Shown one piece after another: positions 11,601 to 20,600 of a DNA stretch of 64,000 nucleotides. The notes under the pieces are model-generated. The model was not told the origin of the DNA. It saw nothing but the letters and a program-made list of their open reading frames with translations, and ran no database searches. The stretch comes from Zerene cesonia (lineage: Eukaryota; Arthropoda; Insecta; Lepidoptera; Pieridae): assembly GCF_012273895.1 (NCBI RefSeq), contig NC_052125.1, positions 2,914,001 to 2,978,000 on the forward strand, written 5' to 3'. Position 1 is the stretch's first letter, and every line of letters begins with the position of its first letter. Position numbers and translations under genes: made by a program.

Positions 11601-14600
11601 TTTCTACAGAGAAGAGCCGGCAAGAAACTCTGTAGTTGATTTGTTTTAATGCTTTATGCTTGTTAAATTTAATGCTTCTAAATTGAAAATAATGTAACCA
11701 GATAATAAACTATTATGGGATATTGTTTTTTCAGCGACAACACATACCACCTGCATCTAGAATGTATCAACACACTGCTGGTACTTATGTCTGTCTATAT
11801 GTTTGCTGGTGTGCATGGAACCACTAGAATGGTGGAAACCTCTCTCATATATAGGTAAGAATAGAAAGAACTTATATTTTATTAACACGCTTTTAGTACC
11901 TTCAACTATGCCTTTGTATGTATGTCTCTCTTTTAGGCCCATATCCTTTTCCTTACCCTTCCCAGTCCCTTCCTTAATACCAATCGCCAATCCTTTCTTA
12001 ATCCCGTCCCAAAAAGTCAGCAATCCATTTGTAGAGGCGTAAGGTCTGCAATGGACCTTATCCCTTTCCAAATGTCCATGGGTGGTGGTAGCGCTTACCA
12101 TCAGGCGACCCACCAGCTCCATTGCTGACTGTAACATAAAAAAAAAGTCTTGATTTGGACCTATTTTATATGAACAGATTTTATTCAGACTTTGAACTCT
12201 TAGCAAGGATCAGTGATAGGGTTTTTATTATTTTAAATGTCATAGCGGGCAACTTAGCAACTTAACTTTGCTTGTGTATACTTTCTATAAGAGCAAGTGA
12301 GGCAATTTATTTAATTCTATTATTAAAGCGTGTTATTTATAAATTTTTTATTTGATAGCTGATGCCACCTGTGTGTTCTCATTACAATTTGATCTAGTTC
12401 TAGCAATTTAAGGGCGGTTGGGTTATAAGAATAACTAATAAATAATAAAAAGATGAATCGCTGATTATTTAATTATTGTCCACAGAACGCTATTCCAAGG
12501 GAGATATAGTATGCACGCACCATTGCTGGTGAAAACTTTGTTAAATAATCTATCAAATATGGCGGCCGCGCCGCCGCAGTTCGGTTCCCAAGGGCCTGGC
12601 AGTATGCTGATAAATATCGCTTGTGAGTACTATCCTGATAACCTACATATACTAAAATCTTAGTAACCCTACACTACTACATTACTACATAGTTCAAATA
12701 AGAGTCGGATAACTACAATTTACTAATCTTACTACCCATTACTAATCCTAATAAACTAATATTGTTATTATCCTACTAGTTCTATGATTACTATTTTTTT
12801 TTTTATTTCCTAGCTGTTCGCCCCGGTATCGCCCATGATATATATTTTACAATGTGTGTCGCTCAGTGAAGGTGCAGCTTTCTAACGGTTAAAGAATTTT
12901 TAAAATCGGTGCAGCAGTAAGATTTTAATAGATTTTATCCACAAAGCGATAAAATAGGGGAAGAAACATATATCTTGAAAATTTATTTTGATCACACGGG
13001 CGAAGCAGCTAGTAACACTTAAAAAAAATCAACGTCATAAATCTATTTATACTTTCCCCCCCCCAGCATCTCTATGGAGCATGCTGTCCCTCAGCACGGC
13101 GACCCCGCCGACCATATACAGCGCGCCGCCGGTTCACCGCCGCGAGCTGGCCGAGCGGCTCGCGCGGGAGCACCCGCTGGCCAACCAGTCGTGCCTGCTG
13201 CTGCTGGCGCTGGCCAACCACTCGATAGACGATGATAATCTGTATAGGTGCGCGTTGCTCAAGTGTGAGGACGCAGCCGGTGAGTAAGGGTGACTGAATG
13301 GACGCGAAAACACAAAAAAATAACAAAAAAAAAAACCTAGTATTTTCTTGTGTTTGATTTTACGCGAGTATTATACATTTAGAAATTAAAAACTTTTTAA
13401 CGGATTTTAAACGCGATTTATTCATTTTATTATTAAGTCTCCCCGTGACCACGCTCGCTGTAAAGTGATCGAAACGTCAGGTTAATAATATAATGAATAA
13501 ATCGCGTTTAAATTTTTTTAATTTCTAAAAAAAAACCTACAAAACAGAAAGAAACACTATAGACGATGATAATATATATAGATGCGCGTTGCTCAAGTGT
13601 GAGGACGCAGCCGGTGAGTGAATGTGGTTGAACGGATGTGAAAAATGTAGTACATGTTCAAAAACACAAAAAAAAAACAAAAAAACGCAAAAAAACAGCA
13701 AAAAAAAAAACAAAAAAAAATCGTGGTAAATAACTAGTACATTATTACTAGTTATTTAACAGACTACAAAAGACTAGTTACAAAATACTATGACTAACTA
13801 AAATTGACTGTCATTTTAGATAACTAGACCCATATCATTAACGTACTAATATAGTAGTTCAATATAATGTCAAGAGAACAAGCTAACCAGTCGAGTGAAT
13901 GTTGCTAAAGGAACGCGTAGATTATCGTGTATATATAGAAAAAGACATAAATGTGCAGTAAAAAATTATGCCAAATCACTATGTTTTACTAATAAATATG
14001 ACTTAAAAAAAAGTGAAGTCCCGTGTCCCCTAGTGGGGTATGGGACAGATGATATACATCTGTTTCACTGATCGGTTTTCTTTATGGACAAGTAGGTGAT
14101 CAGCCTTCTGTGTCCTGCCAGACCGAGACATTTTTTTTTTGTGCGTCTCCACCAGGATTCGAACCCAGGACCCCTCGGTTCTACGCCCACGCGTTAAGCA
14201 CTGTACCAAGGAGGTGGTCGAAATATGACTTAACGGATAGAAAAAATATCCTACTATTATTATAAATGCGAAAGGTTGTGATGGATGGATGTTGTGGATT
14301 GTGTAACATACACATACACATACATCCATCCTCACAAACTTTGTTGCAATTTCACGCGAACTACTGAACCGATTGCAATGAATCGTGTGTCCTGTTACTC
14401 GATAGATGTAAATAATGTGTGGATGTGCGTTATTAATTGAAGACGCTTCTGGTAAGCGTCAAACATAGGGTCAATAAACTAATTGAACATTAAAAATGAT
14501 GGTACATGACTAAAAGTGATATAAAATATGGTACATGACTAAGAATATGTGAAACATTATTTAAAGTTTTTCACGTGATACGAACCATCGTCTTTTTGCC

Positions 14601-17600
14601 AAGCCGTTGCAAAAAGATTTCATTTTCTAATTAATTAAATGAATGTCTAAGTTAAAGCGTATTTCTAGAAACATCATCGACCACACCGCACAAGGATGCC
14701 AGCCTCCCGGGACAGATCACGCCGCCACGGATAGATATGGCAGCTGTAAGTTTTTTTATTGTCACATTTTTTCCGACGCTAAAAGAAGGGAAAATTTAAG
14801 TCCCATGCCGCCCAGTGGGGTATGGGGCACATGATATACGTTTGTTTCACTGATTGATTTTCTTTATGGACGAATAGGTGATCAGCCTTTTGTGTCCTAT
14901 CAGACCAGGATATTTTTTTTTGTGCATCCCCACCGGGAATTGAACCCAGGAACCCTCGGTTCTACGCTCACATGTTGACCACTGTACCTAGAAGGCGGTC
15001 AATTAAAGGTGGGGATTATCAATTCGAAGGCATTTTTCTGTGTCATCTCGTCACTTTTACCTGGTTGAACAGATTTTTAATTTAATTTCAAAGCTGGTGC
15101 TTCCCATGTGGTCCCATTTAAATTTGATCTAGTTCTGACAATTTGAAGGCGATTTTTGTTAAATATAATTTGATGGAAAGTTAACGGAAGTGTCTTATCG
15201 TACTGCTTTTGAGGGGTAAGATAGGCAAAGGATTGGCGACGGAAAAAAAAGAATGGGCTGAGAAGGGTGGGAAAAGGTAACGGGCCTCCGGCTCCCTCAC
15301 TCGCCGTACGAAACACAGTAGCATGCCGCTATTTCACACTGGTTTTCTGTGGGGTTGTGGTACTTGTGGAAGCGTGCTTCACTCCCACATTTGAACTCTA
15401 CTCTTTCTCTCTCTCTTTCTCCCTCTCTCTCTCTCGCTCTCTTTCTCTTTCTTTTCCTCTCTCTCTTTCTCTTTCTTTTTCTCTCTTCTCATTCTCTTCT
15501 CTCACTTGTTTCTCAAACGAATTTGCACCTTGTTCGCAGCTGCACAAGGCGCTATGTGCGACAGCCGGCTGCGAGCATTCTACGCTGCTGCTGTACCTGA
15601 TGCTGCACTCGTGCAAAGCGTACAAACGTCACGTCGCCAACGTACCGCATATTGAGAATTTGGTGAGTTTGATACAGCACTGTATATTTCGCCCCGGCTT
15701 CGTCCGTGGTACATATATTGCCTAAAGGCTTCCTCAATAAATGGGCTATCTAAAACTGAAAGAATTTTTCAAAACAGACCAGTAGTTCCTAAGATTAACA
15801 CGATCAAACAAACAAACAAACAAAATCTTAAGCTTTATGATATTAGTGTAGATTTGATTTCATCTGAAATATCTAAGACCTAGGGTATAGGTGTTAATGT
15901 TTTATTCGAATACTGATACTGATATGATGATTTTTTTTTTCTTTTTTTTTCTTTTTATGTATGTCACTAGCATCTGTAAAATAAATGTGTTATCTTCAAC
16001 AGATAGTGCCAATACTGCAGGTGCTGTACAACGCGCCGGATAGCAACTCCCACCACATATACATGTCCCTCATTGTTCTGCTCATATTGACCGAGGACGA
16101 ACATCTCATCAGGAGTGTACATCAAATTGTTAGTGTTTTTTTTTGCCTTTACTTAAAATATAATATACTTTATATATATATATTTTACTTTTATATATAT
16201 ATTGCTTACTAAAACTCGAGAGCGGCTGAACGGATTTATCTTCTCTTAGGCAAGAAAAAACGAATAATCCTGGGAAATACAAATATCACTCAATGTTGTC
16301 TAAGCAATTTATGTTTTAGGACTTTTATTTATCGATTGAGGCAGTACGAAGTAATAAAATAAGAACACAGTAATAGTGGTTAAAAGGGCCTTCCCCGTCA
16401 GCAAAGCAGTAACCATTTTAAGAATAAAATGTATTACTGCACTGATTTTATGAGACCTCGCGACTGTTGAAGCGTAATGATTCAGTAATAAATATTGAAG
16501 AGAGAATATATTATGTAAATAAATATGACAAAAATGTGTATATTTATAGTATACATAGATAAATAAGTAAGCTATTATTTGACAAATAACCTATTGTTTT
16601 TACTCATATACGGTCCACCCCGGCTTCGCCCGTGGTACTTATATAGCCTATATATACTAGCTGCGCCCCGCGGTTTCACCCGNNNNNNNNNNNNNNNNNN
16701 NNNNNNNNNNNNNNNNNNNNNNNNNNNNNNNNNNNNNNNNNNNNNNNNNNNNNNNNNNNNNNNNNNNNNNNNNNNNNNNNNNNNNNNNNNNNNNNNNNNN
16801 NNNNNNNNNNNNNNNNNNNNNNNNNNNNNNNNNNNNNNNNNNNNNNNNNNNNNNNNNNNNNNNNNNNNNNNNNNNNNNNNNNNNNNNNNNNNNNNNNNNN
16901 NNNNNNNNNNNNNNNNNNNNNNNNNNNNNNNNNNNNNNNNNNNNNNNNNNNNNNNNNNNNNNNNNNNNNNNNNNNNNNNNNNNNNNNNNNNNNNNNNNNN
17001 NNNNNNNNNNNNNNNNNNNNNNNNNNNNNNNNNNNNNNNNNNNNNNNNNNNNNNNNNNNNNNNNNNNNNNNNNNNNNNNNNNNNNNNNNNNNNNNNNNNN
17101 NNNNNNNNNNNNNNNNNNNNNNNNNNNNNNNNNNNNNNNNNNNNNNNNNNNNNNNNNNNNNNNNNNNNNNNNNNNNNNNNNNNNNNNNNNNNNNNNNNNN
17201 NNNNNNNNNNNNNNNNNNNNNNNNNNNNNNNNNNNNNNNNNNNNNNNNNNNNNNNNNNNNNNNNNNNNNNNNNNNNNNNNNNNNNNNNNNNNNNNNNNNN
17301 NNNNNNNNNNNNNNNNNNNNNNNNNNNNNNNNNNNNNNNNNNNNNNNNNNNNNNNNNNNNNNNNNNNNNNNNNNNNNNNNNNNNNNNNNNNNNNNNNNNN
17401 NNNNNNNNNNNNNNNNNNNNNNNNNNNNNNNNNNNNNNNNNNNNNNNNNNNNNNNNNNNNNNNNNNNNNNNNNNNNNNNNNNNNNNNNNNNNNNNNNNNN
17501 NNNNNNNNNNNNNNNNNNNNNNNNNNNNNNNNNNNNNNNNNNNNNNNNNNNNNNNNNNNNNNNNNNNNNNNNNNNNNNNNNNNNNNNNNNNNNNNNNNNN

Positions 17601-20600
17601 NNNNNNNNNNNNNNNNNNNNNNNNNNNNNNNNNNNNNNNNNNNNNNNNNNNNNNNNNNNNNNNNNNNNNNNNNNNNNNNNNNTACAAACTTTCGCATTTA
17701 TAATATTAGTACGATTAGTAGGATAGGATAACGTGAGTTACTGATTTACAGATGCTAAAAAACCTCACGTGGTACGGCGAGAGGTCAATATCGGAGATAT
17801 CTCTCGGCGGTTTGATGGTGCTGGTGGTCGTTCGCGCGCTGCAGTACAACATGGCGCGCGTCAGGGACAAGTACCTGCACACCAACTGCTTGGCGGCCAT
17901 CGCCAATATGAGCTGTGAGTGAGCGCCATAGACTAGTCACTAGACAAACAACGCAACATAGACAACTTAACAACGCAAAATATATAGCATTAACAAAGCG
18001 CCATAGACAACACAAACAACACACCATAGACAACATAAACAACACACCATAAACAACATAAACAATGCAAAATAAATAACATTAACAACGCACCATAGAC
18101 AACATAAACAACGCACCATAGATAACATAAACAACGCACCAAAAGCAAACAAAAGCAACGCACTATAGACAACACAAACAACGCACCAAGAACTATTTTA
18201 TTACGAATTATTTTCCAGCTTATAGGGAGGGGNNNNNNNNNNNNNNNNNNNNNNNNNNNNNNNNNNNNNNNNNNNNNNNNNNNNNNNNNNNNNNNNNNNN
18301 NNNNNNNNNNNNNNNNNNNNNNNNNNNNNNNNNNNNNNNNNNNNNNNNNNNNNNNNNNNNNNNNNNNNNNNNNNNATAATTTATTTTAGGCGAGTTCCGA
18401 AATCTTCATCCGTACGTGGCGCAGCGGTTAATATCGTTGTTTGAGACACTGACAAAACGGAGAGCGAGACTGTGCAGCGAGATTGAAGGTATATACAGAC
18501 GAACACGCAAAAAATCAATACAATCACTTGTTGACATTTTACGTTAGAATTACTTCATTTACTTTAATATCGTGACGAGTAAGTATTACATAAAAAAAAA
18601 AACTAATCTAAACTCTTATGGAATTTTAAAATTAACGGTTATTTTAGAGTTTTAAACAATTTCAGGTGGTGATATTAATAGTATAGAACTGCCGCATCAT
18701 GCGGAAGAGAAGACTGAGGAGATCGTAAGTTATCATTCTCTTATCTATACCAATATTATAAAGCTGTTTGTGTGTTCGAACGCGCTAATCTCAAGAACTG
18801 CTTGCCCCATTTGGAAAATTCTTCTAGTGTTAGATAGAACGCTTAATGGAGGTGGTCTATAGGTTATATAACATTATGTAAGACGTTCCCTATGATTAGA
18901 CATGCAAAGTCGTGGACGGAGAACATCACCACTGCTTAAAACGGTGAAGGAAAACATCGTGAGGAAACCGGCAAGGCTAAAAAGGGTAACTACTCAGCAT
19001 GTGCTCACGCGTAATGCGCAGCGCTGATTTTCAGTAGCCCCTTGTTGGAGTGCCAGTCAGAAGAAATAAACATACATGCATTCATTATATAAACATACAA
19101 ATATACTTAAACTATAATGAAAATAATTAAAAAAAGTACTTTATATTGCATATAGGAATCACAGATACTACCACACACTACGATTTAATAATTAACGATA
19201 TAAATCATTAATAGATTTAAGCTATAGCCTAAATATATAAAACTAGCTTTCCGCCCGCGGCATTGCCCGCGTAGCCGCAGGAAAGATAGACCCGGGGTTT
19301 TCCTCGCATGTTCCCGTTCCCGTGGGATTTCCGGGATAAAAATGTTAATTTATCCTATGTCCCTCCCCCGGTTCTAAGCTAACTCTGCACGAATTTTCAG
19401 CCAAATCGGTTAATCCGTTCTTGAGTTATAAATAGTGTAACTAACACCACTTTATTTTATATATGTACTAGCTGCACCCGGCAAACGCTGTTCTGCCTTA
19501 CTCTTATCGTTTAGTGGTATGAAAAATAGATGTTAGCCGATTCTCAGACCTACCCAATATGCTTACCAAATTTCAGAGGAATCGGTCAAGCCGTTTCGGA
19601 GGAGTATAGAGACTAACATTGTGACATGAGAATTTTATATATAAGACTAGCTGACCCGGCAAACGCTGTTCTGCCTTACTCTTATCATTTAGGGGGATGA
19701 AAAATAGATGTAGGCCGATTCTCATAGATACCGGATAAGCACAAAAAATTTTATCAAAATCGATCAAGCCGTTTCGGAGGAGTATGGCAACGAAAACTGT
19801 GACACGAGAATTTTATATATTAGATATAGAATATAGATTTAGATTATACGTTTGTCTTTTGCTAAAGTCATAAGATCTTCCATCCAACATCCACAGATGG
19901 AGCACATAGCGGTGTTGGACGAGGTGTTGCGCATGCTGCTCGAGATAATGAACTCGTGCCTCACGCACCAGCTGGCGAACAACCTGAACCTGGTGTACGC
20001 GCTGCTGCACAAGAAGCAGCTGTTCCACCAGCACTCGCACCACAGCATCGCGCAGAACGTCGAGATGGTGAGTGGCCAGCTGCGACTAGGTGGAGATCTG
20101 GAGGGACCGCTGCACAAGAAGCAGCTGTTCCACCAACACTCGCACCACAGCATCGCGCAGAAGCAGCATCGTGGAGATCTGGAGGGACATGATAGAAACA
20201 ACTATGGCTATGAACATATTTTTAATGTCAAAACGGGTAACTAAGCTTGTGGTTCGCCTGATGATAAACGAATTTAAGGGGGTAAAGAATAAGGAAAGGA
20301 AATTTGGAAAAGGTAACGGACTGGGATGAGTGAGGAAATGGAAACCACCGGCTCCCCCACTCACCGAACGAAACACAGAAGCATGCTATTATCTCACGCC
20401 GATCTTTTTTTTTTTTTTTGGGGGGGGGTGCCTAAGTCTTAGGCTTTTTATCGTTGCGTCAGCCCGGAACACGACTAATATTATAACTCAATAACGGCTG
20501 AACGGATTTTAGTAATGTTTCTGGTGGTTACACGGTGTACTTCCGATTGGATAAGAATTATAACTGTTAAACATTTTTAATACTTCTACCCAGACAGAGC

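Noticed and set aside
15267..15725. 152-codon Ser/Leu-rich ORF and its antisense Glu/Arg-rich partner
   Set aside because: Produced by the CT microsatellite running into Dym exon 9.
16575..17703. Open frames of 346-374 codons across the N gap
   Set aside because: Almost entirely undetermined bases; the real flanks are a Helitron.
17785..18181. Cys/Leu-rich membrane-like ORFs on the minus strand
   Set aside because: Periodic translation of the 24-bp minisatellite.
19813..20376. Several long overlapping ORFs on both strands
   Set aside because: Shadows of GC-rich Dym exon 14 and its duplicated piece.
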